This document shows, piece after piece, positions 1 through 6,695 of a stretch of DNA of 7,529 bases; position 1 is the first letter of the stretch, and each line of letters begins with the position of its first letter. The stretch spans positions 1 through 7,529 of the forward strand of contig JACDGC010000164.1 of assembly GCA_013815535.1 (NCBI GenBank), given 5' to 3'. A program made the translations under genes and the position numbers. The notes beneath the pieces were generated by a model. The model worked only from the letters and a program-made list of their open reading frames with translations, had not been told where the DNA came from and did no database searches. This DNA comes from Ktedonobacterales bacterium (GTDB lineage: Bacteria > Chloroflexota > Ktedonobacteria > Ktedonobacterales > JACDGC01).

Positions 1-484
1 GCCCTATGGCGGCGAAGTCGGAGCCGATGGTGTTGCCCGCACCCACGTCGTTTTCCAGCAGCAGATGCACCGTCGCGGGGGCTTCGGCACTGAGGGCGGC
101 CAGCCCCTCTGCCAACCGCGCCAGGCCAACTTCCATCCCCGCGCCCCCATGGCTGCCGATGTGCAGCACGACTTCGGTCGCGCCAATCTCCGCCGCGCGG
201 TGCAGCGTCCACCGCAGCAATGTGCGCGATTTTGCGCGCGTCTCCTCACTGTTCGATGCCAAGTTGATGAGGTACGCCGCGTGGATGACGATGGGCGCGA
301 AGCCCGAGTCCGCCAGTGCGGCGCGCCAGATCTCCGTTTCATTGGCGCTCGTGGCGGGCGGGGCCCAGGTTCGGGGGCTGCTGACGAAAATCTGGATCGT
401 CTCGCAGCCGAGATCGTGGGCAATCGCGAGCGCTTTTTGTGGGCGGCCATCCAGGGGCATATGGCGACCAAGGGGATTCGGCAT
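1..484 (-). CDS. nfo: Endonuclease IV (apurinic/apyrimidinic endonuclease, deoxyribonuclease IV), N-terminal part, cut by window edge
   Basis: The enzyme cleaves DNA 5' of abasic sites in base-excision repair through a three-metal (zinc) centre in a TIM barrel. Reading from the ATG at 484 gives 161 codons that run off the left edge; the family is usually about 280 residues, so roughly the C-terminal 40% is missing. Visible family blocks are CETIQIFVSSPRTW (residues 27-40), VIHAAYLINLAS (66-77), EVVLHIGSHGG (104-114) and LLLENDVGAGNTIG (141-154). His68, His108 and Glu144 occupy the places of the metal ligands His69, His109 and Glu145 of the E. coli enzyme. The remaining ligands would lie outside the window. 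The start is 4 nt after the scpB stop, with GAGG inside the scpB tail as ribosome site, so the two are probably co-transcribed and translationally coupled. The N-terminus (LGRHMPLDG) departs from the common GAHVSxxGG form but keeps the His. Confidence 0.9.
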   Translation of the reverse strand, partial: MPNPLGRHMPLDGRPQKALAIAHDLGCETIQIFVSSPRTWAPPATSANETEIWRAALADSGFAPIVIHAAYLINLASNSEETRAKSRTLLRWTLHRAAEIGATEVVLHIGSHGGAGMEVGLARLAEGLAALSAEAPATVHLLLENDVGAGNTIGSDFAAIG

Positions 485-488
485 CAGC

Positions 489-1139
489 TTACGCCTCGTT
501 TTCGTGTTGCGTTGGCAGGGTCAGTTGACGCGTGCCTTGGGCATCCACCGCGCGTCGGATGGCTTCAGTGGCGGCGGCGTGGGCATCTTCTTCGGGCAGG
601 ATCACGGCGGGCAGGGCATCGATGCCACTGAGGCCGAACTGTTGCAGGAAATCAAGGGTCGTGCCAAAAAGGATGGGGCGGCCCACCGTGGCTGCGCGGC
701 CCACTTCCATCACCAGCCCATGTTGCAGCAAAGTCGCCAGCGCGCGGTCACTGTTGACGCCGCGTATGGATTCCAGTTGGGCGCGGCTGATGGGTTGGCG
801 ATACGCGATGATGGCCAACGTTTCCAGCGCGGGGGTGGTCAGGCGCGCATGGGTGGGCATCCCCAAAAGCGCGGCGACAAAACGGGCATTTTCGGGGGCC
901 GAGACCAGTTGCACCAGCGCGCCAGACTGTTGCAGCCGCAGCCCACGCCCGTCGCGCGTGTAGCTTGCCCCCAGTTCAGCGACGGCAGCGCGCAGGGCAT
1001 CGTCATCGACGCCCAACAGCTTCCGCAGGTCCGCCAGCTCTAACGGGCGACCCGCGACGAAGAGCAGGCTCTCCACGACGGAGCCAATCGCCGCCGTCGT
1101 GGTAAGGGGGGCATCCGCATCTTGTGTCTCAGCCATCAT
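489..1139 (-). CDS. scpB: Segregation and condensation protein B (ScpB)
   Basis: ScpB dimerises and binds the kleisin ScpA, regulating the SMC-ScpAB condensin that organises and segregates the chromosome in the cytoplasm. With the ATG at 1139 the product is 216 residues, normal for the family. It shows the N-terminal winged-helix opening IGSVVESLLFVAGRPLEL (about residues 18-35), the hallmark ALETLAIIAYRQPISRAQLE (104-123) followed by SIRGVNSD, and the second winged helix with GRPILFGTTLDFLQQFGL (153-170). The last 40 or so residues are acidic/polar and probably disordered. The start is uncertain: ATG at 1139 or 1136, or an in-frame GTG at 1166. None has a clear Shine-Dalgarno, so a leaderless or weakly translated start is possible. 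I prefer 1139 because homology begins shortly after it. No scpA is adjacent; the neighbour downstream is nfo, 4 nt away. Upstream is the Pho regulator, from which it is separated by a stem-loop. Confidence 0.93.
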   Translation of the reverse strand: MMAETQDADAPLTTTAAIGSVVESLLFVAGRPLELADLRKLLGVDDDALRAAVAELGASYTRDGRGLRLQQSGALVQLVSAPENARFVAALLGMPTHARLTTPALETLAIIAYRQPISRAQLESIRGVNSDRALATLLQHGLVMEVGRAATVGRPILFGTTLDFLQQFGLSGIDALPAVILPEEDAHAAATEAIRRAVDAQGTRQLTLPTQHENEA

Positions 1140-1187
1140 AAGAGCAGTGTCGCACACTATGCGCACCGTCGAGAAGATTTCAGAGAT

Positions 1188-1211
1188 GGGCTAGGTGAAT
1201 GGTCCTAGCCC
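1188..1211 (-). terminator. Perfect 8-bp stem-loop between the Pho regulator gene and scpB, possible terminator
   Basis: On the minus strand GGGCTAGG is followed by the 8-nt loop ACCATTCA and CCTAGCCC, a perfect 8-bp GC-rich stem. It lies about 70 bp past the stop of the response regulator and about 50 bp before scpB, where the end of the pst-pho transcript would be expected. The sequence after the stem on the minus strand (ATCTCTGAAATCTTCTC) is pyrimidine-rich but has no run of T, so efficient intrinsic termination is doubtful. Because the stem is symmetrical it could instead be a protein-binding site. I see the hairpin directly; its function is inferred. Confidence 0.45.
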
Positions 1212-1282
1212 TACCTATCAGCAAGATGTGCCTCGCACAATCGTCCCACGCGCTTTCGTTGCCCATCATCACTGGTGCGCCA

Positions 1283-1993
1283 CTAGCCTTTGAAGCGGTA
1301 GCCGACGCCGCGCACCGTTTGCAGCAAGGTGGGGTTCGAGGGATCGGCTTCGATGCGTTCGCGCAGCCAGCGCACATGCACATCCACAGTGCGTGTGTCC
1401 CCCGTGTAATCATAGCCCCAGACGTGTTCCAGCAGGCGGCTGCGGGTGAGGACGATGCCTTTGTGTTGCACCAGATAGACCAAGAGATCGAAGAGGCGCG
1501 TGGCGAGGTCCAATTCATCACCATCTAGCCACACTTGGCGGCGGTCCAGGTCGATGCGCAGCGGATCGTTCTCGATGACGCCCTGGCGGGCCGAAGTGGC
1601 GGTGCCATCGGTGGTGCTTTGCTCGCTGCGCCGCAATTGCGAACGGATGCGCGCCCGCAGTTCCGGCCAGCTAAAAGGTTTGGTAACGTAATCATCTGCG
1701 CCAAGCTCTAATCCGAGGATCTTGTCGCTTTCCTCAACGCGGGCGGTCAGCATGATGATGGGGGTCGAGGCGGTGTCGGTGCTGGCCCGCAGTTGCTTGC
1801 AGACCTCCAGCCCGTCCAGACCCGGCAACATCAGATCCAGCACGACGAGGTTGGGGTGCACTTTGTGGGCTGCTTCGAGCGCCTTGGGGCCGTCAGCGGC
1901 GGTGATGACGCCATAGCCTTCGTGCCGCAGTCGATAGGCCAGGGTATCGCGCAGGGTTGGTTCGTCTTCCACCAGGAGGATGGTGTTTGGCAT
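1283..1993 (-). CDS. phoB: Response regulator of the OmpR/PhoB family, probable phosphate-regulon regulator
   Basis: A two-component DNA-binding regulator of 236 residues, a usual length. The receiver domain (about 1-122) has the acidic pair Glu9/Asp10, phosphoacceptor Asp53 in VVLDLMLPGLDG, Thr83 in MLTA and Lys105 in TKPF. After a polar linker (123-140) comes the winged-helix DNA-binding domain (about 141-236), with LLEHVWGYDYTGDTRTVDVHVRWLR (split here as LLEHVWGYDY, residues 187-196, and TVDVHVRWLR, 202-211) and the closing TVRGVGYRF wing. The best resemblance is to PhoB/PhoP/RegX3-type regulators. The ATG at 1993 is 17 bp after the phoU stop, with AAGG about 11 nt upstream. Position at the end of pstSCAB-phoU makes phosphate control the natural role, with autoregulation through the operon promoter. 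Oddity: the usual T-x-E-F at the start of the DNA-binding helices reads TRLF. The kinase partner is not adjacent but divergent, beyond pstS. Confidence 0.92.
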   Translation of the reverse strand: MPNTILLVEDEPTLRDTLAYRLRHEGYGVITAADGPKALEAAHKVHPNLVVLDLMLPGLDGLEVCKQLRASTDTASTPIIMLTARVEESDKILGLELGADDYVTKPFSWPELRARIRSQLRRSEQSTTDGTATSARQGVIENDPLRIDLDRRQVWLDGDELDLATRLFDLLVYLVQHKGIVLTRSRLLEHVWGYDYTGDTRTVDVHVRWLRERIEADPSNPTLLQTVRGVGYRFKG

Positions 1994-2010
1994 GCAGCAC
2001 CGCGCCTTAT

Positions 2011-2664
2011 CTAGTTGAGCTTCTCGTGGTTGCCAGTGATGATGTAGATGATGTCTTCGCAGATATTGGAGATGCGGTCACCGACGCGTTCCATATCGCG
2101 GATGGCGAAGAGCAGTTGGGAGGCCACCAACACGTCATCAGGTTGCGCTCGCATGTGCGCCTGCACCAATGCCAGCAATTGCCAGTGATAGCGGTCGATC
2201 TCGGCATCCAGCGCGCACACTTGGCGCGCGGCGGCCTCATCGGCCAGCGCCAGCGCCCGCACGCCCTCGCGCACTTGCTGGCGCACCAGCCGTGCCATGA
2301 CGCTGATCTCGCCGATGATGGCGAGGGGCATGGTGCGATAGGCCACCCGCGCATTGCGTGCGACATGCACGGCATAGTCCCCGATGCGTTCTAGTTCGTC
2401 AGCGATGAGCTGGAACGCGATGATCTTGCGCAGGGGCGGGCCGACTGGTGCCCAATGCTCGATGGTTTGGATGACCCGTTGGCGCACCTGTGCGCGCATG
2501 TCATCCGCCGTCCGGTCATTGGCGATGATTTCATCAGCTAAGCGGTCATCGCCTCGCGCCATCGCATCCATCGACCGCGCGATCAGTTCTTCGACGAAGA
2601 CCGCCATTTGCATCAACGTTTCCTCGATGCGCTGAACTTCCGTAGACAGCCCGTCCCGTATCAC
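2011..2664 (-). CDS. phoU: PhoU, phosphate-transport accessory and signalling regulator
   Basis: PhoU is a cytoplasmic all-helical protein made of two three-helix bundles. It restrains the PhoR kinase when phosphate is plentiful and tunes Pst activity, binding metal through conserved acidic motifs. From the GTG at 2664 the product is 217 residues, in family range. It starts IRDGLSTEVQRIEETLMQMA, as PhoU proteins do. The two repeat signatures are visible: ELERIGDYA around residues 90-98 and DMERVGDRISNICED around 190-204. The reading frame stays open upstream to an ATG at 2787, but that would overlap pstB by 83 bp and add an Arg/Ser-rich tail foreign to the family. AGGAGA lies 7 nt before the GTG, deciding the start. 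It sits 40 bp after pstB and 17 bp before the response regulator, so it belongs to the same transcript. Confidence 0.93.
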   Translation of the reverse strand: MIRDGLSTEVQRIEETLMQMAVFVEELIARSMDAMARGDDRLADEIIANDRTADDMRAQVRQRVIQTIEHWAPVGPPLRKIIAFQLIADELERIGDYAVHVARNARVAYRTMPLAIIGEISVMARLVRQQVREGVRALALADEAAARQVCALDAEIDRYHWQLLALVQAHMRAQPDDVLVASQLLFAIRDMERVGDRISNICEDIIYIITGNHEKLN

Positions 2665-2670
2665 AGTGGC

Positions 2671-2677
2671 ATCTCCT
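2671..2677 (-). promoter_or_regulatory. Ribosome binding site fixing the GTG start of phoU
   Basis: On the minus strand AGGAGAT is followed by GCCACT and then GTG at 2664. The AGGAGA core is 7 nt from the start codon. This near-consensus site supports the GTG over the longer in-frame ATG at 2787 inside the end of pstB. Confidence 0.75.
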
Positions 2678-2704
2678 GCGCGCTCCTTGCGCTCTTGGGT
2701 GGGC

Positions 2705-3544
2705 CTAGCCGAAGCGGCCCGTGATGAAGTCCTCAGTACGCTTGTCGCGGGGGCGCTCGAAGATATCCGTCGTTGGGCCATATTCAATCAACGCGCCCGT
2801 GAGGAAGAAGCCGGTGTATTGCGAGATGCGCCCTGCTTGTTGCAGGTTGTGCGTGACGATGGCGATCGTATATTTTTGCTTCAACTCGCGCACCAGATCC
2901 TCGATTTTCAAGGTAGCGATGGGGTCAAGGGCCGAGGCGGGTTCGTCCATCAGCAGCAACTCTGGTTCGACGGCCAGTGCGCGGGCGATGCACAGCCGTT
3001 GCTGCTGCCCACCCGACAGGCCCAGCGCGCTCTGGTTCAGCCGATCTTTCACTTCATCCCACAGCGCCGCGCCCTTCAGGCTGCTTTCCACCCGGCCCTG
3101 AATTTCACTGCGGCTCATGCCACCCATGATCTTCAGCCCATAGGCAATGTTATCATAAATCGATTTCGGGAAGGGGTTGGGCCGCTGAAAGACCATGCCG
3201 ATGCGTTGGCGCAAGGCCACCACATCCGTCTTGGGGTCCACGATGTTCTCACCCTCGAAGAGGGCTTTGCCCGTCACCTTCGTGCCTGGTGTCAGGTCGT
3301 GCATGCGGTTGAGCGCCCGCAAGAAGGTGGATTTGCCGCAGCCAGAAGGCCCCATGAAGGCCGTTACTTGCTGTTTGGGGATGGGCAAACTGACGTTCTT
3401 GATGGCGTGTTTTTGCCCATAATAGACGTTCAGGTCGAACGTCTCAAGCTTGATCTCCCCCGTAGGCCGTGTCATCTGGGTCTGGTTGTTGGCCGAGGTT
3501 TCGAGCACGTTCTCTTCGATGCGGCTGAAGTTGTTGCTTGCCAT
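2705..3544 (-). CDS. pstB: Phosphate ABC transporter ATP-binding protein PstB
   Basis: The ATPase of the high-affinity phosphate importer; a dimer at the inner face of the membrane couples ATP hydrolysis to transport through PstC/PstA. In its 279 residues are Walker A GPSGCGKST (65-73), the Q-loop in MVFQRPNPFPKSIYDN (Q120; RPNPFP is characteristic of PstB), ABC signature LSGGQ (176-180), Walker B LLLMDEP (196-202), D-loop SALD (204-207) and switch His232 in VTHNLQQA. All catalytic elements are present. The N-terminus carries about 28 residues ahead of the usual beginning (IKLETFDLNVYYG); Met24 could be an alternative start. The ATG at 3544 follows AAAGGA at a longish spacing of about 13 nt. 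The gene lies 27 bp after pstA and 40 bp before phoU. Confidence 0.97.
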   Translation of the reverse strand: MASNNFSRIEENVLETSANNQTQMTRPTGEIKLETFDLNVYYGQKHAIKNVSLPIPKQQVTAFMGPSGCGKSTFLRALNRMHDLTPGTKVTGKALFEGENIVDPKTDVVALRQRIGMVFQRPNPFPKSIYDNIAYGLKIMGGMSRSEIQGRVESSLKGAALWDEVKDRLNQSALGLSGGQQQRLCIARALAVEPELLLMDEPASALDPIATLKIEDLVRELKQKYTIAIVTHNLQQAGRISQYTGFFLTGALIEYGPTTDIFERPRDKRTEDFITGRFG

Positions 3545-3571
3545 GAGGTCAGCTGGGTCCTTTCGGGGAAA

Positions 3572-4528
3572 TCAGGCGCGGCGGCCAGCGAAACGGTTGT
3601 TGAGGAAGTTGCCTAGCACCCGGGCACTGATATTGATGACCAGCACCAAGACGATCAGCACCAGTGATGTGCCCGCGCGTAGCCCCTCCGAATTGGTGGA
3701 TGGTTCAGAATAGAGGGAGTAGGCATGATAGGCCAACGTTTCACCAGGGCGATTGAGGCCGAGGTTGAAGGCGTCTTTGACCGAACCGCCCGCGCCAGCC
3801 GTGAAGATGAGCGCAGCCGTTTCACCAATGACACGGCCAGAGGTGATGAGGATGCTGGTCACGAGCCCTGGGATGGCCGCTGGGATGACGACGCGGAGGG
3901 TCGTCTGCCATTTTGTGGCCCCCGCTGCAAGGCTTGCTTCGCGCAGTGCGCCAGGGACAGCCCGCAAGGCATCCTCCGAGGTGCGGAGGAGCCAGGGCAC
4001 ATTCAGGACAGCGAGCGCGAGTGCGCCTGAGATGCGGCTGAATTGCAGTCCCATGCCATGAACGGTGATGGGGCCGACACTGAAGATCTTGATGTTGGCG
4101 ACGAAGAAAAGGAAACCAAACAAGCCAATGAGCAAGGACGGCGCGCTTGTCAACGTCTCGACGGCAAAGCGTAAAATGCGCAGAAATCGCTGGTTTTGCG
4201 CATATTCCGACGTGTAAATGGCCGCGCCAATGCCAATGGGGATCATGATCAGCAGCGACAGAATGAGGAGATAGAACGTATTGAACAACTGCGCGGCAAT
4301 GCCAATGGCTGGGTTGCCGCTGGTGAAGAAATCGCGTGAGATATACGGCAGGCCCTTGGAAATAATATAGGTCACAATGTAGAGAAAGACGAGGGTGATG
4401 AACCCTGCCAGTCCCCACAACGTCCCTGTGGCGATTCTGTCATAGATCCGCGCCCGTGCCCGACGATTGGCCGCAATCTTAGCGCGGGCCTCGACGGTTT
4501 TGGTGGTGGCGATGCTGCTCGCACTCAT
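3572..4528 (-). CDS. pstA: Phosphate ABC transporter permease PstA
   Basis: One of two membrane subunits forming the phosphate channel; 318 residues, of usual size plus a basic cytoplasmic N-terminus (about residues 10-33, rich in Arg/Lys/Ala). About six hydrophobic segments are visible near 36-58, 79-105, 130-148, 166-184, 222-244 and 286-308. The EAA-type cytoplasmic loop that docks on PstB reads LREASLAAGATKWQT (195-209), followed by SGRVIGETAAL (230-240), whose Arg and Glu are conserved in Pst permeases. The start ATG at 4528 overlaps the pstC stop as ATGA, with AGGAG 9 nt upstream inside the end of pstC, so translation is probably coupled. PstA and PstC are distinguished by the loop sequences and gene order; the pairing is certain, the labels nearly so. 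Confidence 0.96.
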   Translation of the reverse strand: MSASSIATTKTVEARAKIAANRRARARIYDRIATGTLWGLAGFITLVFLYIVTYIISKGLPYISRDFFTSGNPAIGIAAQLFNTFYLLILSLLIMIPIGIGAAIYTSEYAQNQRFLRILRFAVETLTSAPSLLIGLFGFLFFVANIKIFSVGPITVHGMGLQFSRISGALALAVLNVPWLLRTSEDALRAVPGALREASLAAGATKWQTTLRVVIPAAIPGLVTSILITSGRVIGETAALIFTAGAGGSVKDAFNLGLNRPGETLAYHAYSLYSEPSTNSEGLRAGTSLVLIVLVLVINISARVLGNFLNNRFAGRRA

Positions 4529-5472
4529 TTGTACACGCTCCTGGAGGTGATGGCGCGGCTAACGAAGACCAAAACTGCCGAGATTGACAACAACAGGAAT
4601 GACAACGTCCAAAGTGAATCGAGGATGGGACCCGACGTTGCCTGGTTGGGAAAGTCATGGAAGATCTGCGTGGTCATGACGCTGGTCGTGCCGATGAAGA
4701 GTTGCCCATTCTTCAAGTGATCGATGCCAAAGATCTGCGGTGAACCACCGATGACGAGCGCGACTGCAATGGTCTCGCCGATGATGCGTGCGGCCCCGAG
4801 GATGACGCCCGTCATGATGCCCGAAAGACTGGCAGGCAGCAGCGTCTTCAAAATGGTTTGCCAGCGGGTGGCACCCAATGCCAATGATCCTTCACGCAGT
4901 TCACGCGGGATGGCCGCGATGGAGTCAACCGAGATGGTGGTGATGGTTGGCAACACCATAAAAGCGACGATGAACGCCGCCGCGAAGATGCCATCACCAG
5001 TCGTAAAGTACTTATCTCCCGCTACCGAGTTGATGAGGTTTTTTACCAAGGGAATGACAATGGCCACCCCGAGCAAGCCGAAGATGATCGACGGGATGCC
5101 CAAAAAGAGTTCAACGATGCTGCGGAGGATGCGACCTAGCCACGGGGGGGCCAACTCAGTGATGAAGAAGGCGATGCCCACGGAGAGGGGAACAGCAATC
5201 AATAGCCCCAACAACACAAGAGATATCGACCCAGCGGTCAACACCAGGGTTCCTTGGGAATAGAGCCAATCTTTCGAGAAGAAGAACGTGCCCGGCGAGA
5301 TGTGATCAACGGTGAACGTCTGAAACGCCTGGGAACCGACGAAGATGAAGATGGTCGCGACGATCAGCACAACAATCGACCCCATGATGAGGACGCCGAT
5401 GTTGCCCGCACGGTCCCAAACCTTACTGCTGGTGCGCGCCTTGCGTTGCTTGGGAAGGCTGACACTCGCCAT
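4525..5472 (-). CDS. pstC: Phosphate ABC transporter permease PstC
   Basis: The second channel subunit of the phosphate importer, 315 residues. Hydrophobic segments are seen near 26-48, 75-105, 113-140, 160-182, 216-243 and 283-305, consistent with six membrane spans. Between spans 1 and 2 is an outward loop with GTFFFSKDW (61-69). The EAA loop is LREGSLALGATRWQTILKTL (192-211), followed by GAARIIGETIAVALVIGG (226-243), the conserved Arg/Glu-containing helix of Pst permeases. The ATG at 5472 has GAGAGG about 8 nt upstream. The gene ends in an ATGA overlap with pstA. A 103-bp gap holding a strong hairpin separates it from pstS, so its level may be set separately from that of the binding protein. 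Confidence 0.96.
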   Translation of the reverse strand: MASVSLPKQRKARTSSKVWDRAGNIGVLIMGSIVVLIVATIFIFVGSQAFQTFTVDHISPGTFFFSKDWLYSQGTLVLTAGSISLVLLGLLIAVPLSVGIAFFITELAPPWLGRILRSIVELFLGIPSIIFGLLGVAIVIPLVKNLINSVAGDKYFTTGDGIFAAAFIVAFMVLPTITTISVDSIAAIPRELREGSLALGATRWQTILKTLLPASLSGIMTGVILGAARIIGETIAVALVIGGSPQIFGIDHLKNGQLFIGTTSVMTTQIFHDFPNQATSGPILDSLWTLSFLLLSISAVLVFVSRAITSRSVYK

Positions 5473-5505
5473 GCCGTTTCCTCTCTCTAACCTTTTGCTC
5501 AGAAA

Positions 5506-5542
5506 GGCGATGCACCTACTTTATCGTAATAGGTACATCGCC
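5506..5542 (-). promoter_or_regulatory. Strong intercistronic hairpin between pstS and pstC
   Basis: On the minus (transcribed) strand GGCGATGTACCTA (5542-5530) and TAGGTGCATCGCC (5518-5506) form a 13-bp stem with a single G-U wobble. The loop of 11 nt is TTACGATAAAG. The stem begins 33 nt after the pstS stop and ends 33 nt before the pstC ATG. The bases after it (TTTCTGAGCAAAAGG) lack a proper T run, so it is more likely a 3'-end stabiliser or processing site for pstS mRNA, or a leaky attenuator, than a full terminator. Binding proteins of ABC importers are usually made in excess over the permeases, and pst operons elsewhere (e.g. Bacillus subtilis) are processed in this same gap. The loop sequence recurs in the pstS promoter region. 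Confidence 0.75.
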
Positions 5543-5575
5543 CTCGATAGTGAAGCTACCTTTCAGCAGCGAACA

Positions 5576-6607
5576 CTACTTGACTTGGTGCGTCGTTGCG
5601 ACCGCCGCCGGGATGGACGTGACCGTCAGGAAGCCCAGGCGTGGCAGATCCATCGACTGGAAATCCGTGCCTTTCACGTAGGTCAGGAAGGCCTGCGCGG
5701 CGCTGCCAGCAGTTTCGGCGGGGCCACCCGTCTTGGTGTAGGCATGCTCGAAGCTCCAGAACTGGTACTTGCCAGCATTGACATCGGTCTGCGTCGGCTT
5801 ATTGCCGTCGATGCAGATCGGGTTCAGCGCGGACTTCTGAGCCTCGTTCAGCACGAAGCTCGTACCGACGTAGGCGATGGAGCCGGGATGGCCCGTCACT
5901 GCGGTGACGACATCACCCGTCTTGTCCGCGCTCAGCGCGGTCACCGGCTGATCGTTCTTCGTGGCGGGGTCACCGATGACGTAGCGATCAAATGTGGCAC
6001 GCGTGCCCGAGCCTGCCGTGCGGACGATCACCGTGATCGGCTCGGAAGGCCCACCCACTTGGCTCCAGTTGGTGGTGTTGCCCGCGTAGATGTCTTTGAT
6101 CTGCTGTGACGTCAGGTTCGTGACTTTGCCTTGCAGGTCCGAGCTGACCACCAGCGAGAAGATGACCACACCAACCTGATTGTCGGTTAGGCCAGTGACG
6201 GCCTTCTCGGAGGCGAAGACATCCGACATGCCGATATCGACGGCGCCCGACGCGACATCTTTCAGGCCTGTGCCCGAACCGTTCGGCGTGATCGTCGTTG
6301 TGGTGCCGTTCGCCTTATCAAAAGCGGCCTGGGCCGATTGGAAGAGAGGAGCGAGCGCCGTCGAACCGTCGATCTTCAGTGTCTTGCTGCCGCTGATGGA
6401 GGCAGCCGTGGCGGCGGACGTGCCACCCGCGCCCAAGCTCAGATCGCTGGTCGTGACGGTGCAAGTTGCCGGGGCCACCGTGGCGGGGGTGGTGGTCGTG
6501 CCGCCGGCGGTGGAAGACGAGCCGCAGGCCGCGACCGTCAGCGAGAGCGCGACAGCGCCCAGGCCGAGCATTTTGCGACCGAAATGGTTGAATGCCTTAG
6601 GGGACAT
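5576..6607 (-). CDS. pstS: Phosphate-binding lipoprotein PstS
   Basis: Extracytoplasmic receptor that captures inorganic phosphate and delivers it to PstCA; 343 residues. The signal peptide (basic start, hydrophobic 13-26) ends in a lipobox VAAC with Cys28 as the lipid-anchored residue. A Ser/Thr/Ala/Gly-rich linker follows (about 29-75). The periplasmic-binding fold starts at LKIDGSTALAPLF. Comparison with E. coli PstS gives matching ligand spacing: Thr83, Ser111 (NGSGTG), Asp129 (IGMSD), Arg196 and Ser200-Gly201-Thr202 (RTAGSGT). The Asp that salt-bridges the binding Arg in E. coli (Asp137) is Ala198 here. Further family blocks are TNWSQVGGP (179-187) and GHPGSIAYVG (239-248). The mature part has two more Cys, 49 and 265. 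The ATG at 6607 has GGAGGA just 3-4 nt upstream. First gene of the operon; a Pho-type promoter lies about 90 bp ahead. Confidence 0.96.
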   Translation of the reverse strand: MSPKAFNHFGRKMLGLGAVALSLTVAACGSSSTAGGTTTTPATVAPATCTVTTSDLSLGAGGTSAATAASISGSKTLKIDGSTALAPLFQSAQAAFDKANGTTTTITPNGSGTGLKDVASGAVDIGMSDVFASEKAVTGLTDNQVGVVIFSLVVSSDLQGKVTNLTSQQIKDIYAGNTTNWSQVGGPSEPITVIVRTAGSGTRATFDRYVIGDPATKNDQPVTALSADKTGDVVTAVTGHPGSIAYVGTSFVLNEAQKSALNPICIDGNKPTQTDVNAGKYQFWSFEHAYTKTGGPAETAGSAAQAFLTYVKGTDFQSMDLPRLGFLTVTSIPAAVATTHQVK

Positions 6608-6695
6608 GGTTCCTCCGAATGCTGTGGGAATTTACAACGATAATGCTTGGGTGCGAAGCGCTTGGTATCTCGGATGCCTCGCCTTACCGTGCTTT

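Noticed and set aside
6..1043. Long open frame on the plus strand (345 codons) opposite nfo and scpB
   Set aside because: It lies wholly antisense to two genes with clear family motifs, and its translation is Arg/Gln/Ala-rich without recognisable domains, as expected for a shadow frame in GC-rich DNA.
1146..1158. Inverted repeat AGTGT-CGC-ACACT just upstream of the preferred scpB start
   Set aside because: Arms of only 5 bp, expected by chance; no known operator is matched and no promoter frames it.
2666..3616. Long open frame on the plus strand (316 codons) opposite pstB
   Set aside because: It is antisense to a complete PstB with every ATPase motif. It has no ribosome site or family signature that I can see.
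5519..5550. Internal promoter for pstC using the TACGAT inside the hairpin loop
   Set aside because: No acceptable -35 at 15-19 bp and no Pho hexamer 9 bp upstream could be found. Kept only as one option in the shared 11-mer finding.
5345..6109. Plus-strand open frame (254 codons) opposite the start of pstC, the gap and the end of pstS
   Set aside because: It crosses from one confirmed gene through the hairpin into another on the opposite strand. Composition is typical of a shadow frame.
6645..6665. Direct repeat GCTTGG twice, with palindrome AAGCGCTT, in the pstS leader
   Set aside because: Too short to stand out from chance, and no recognised binding site is matched.
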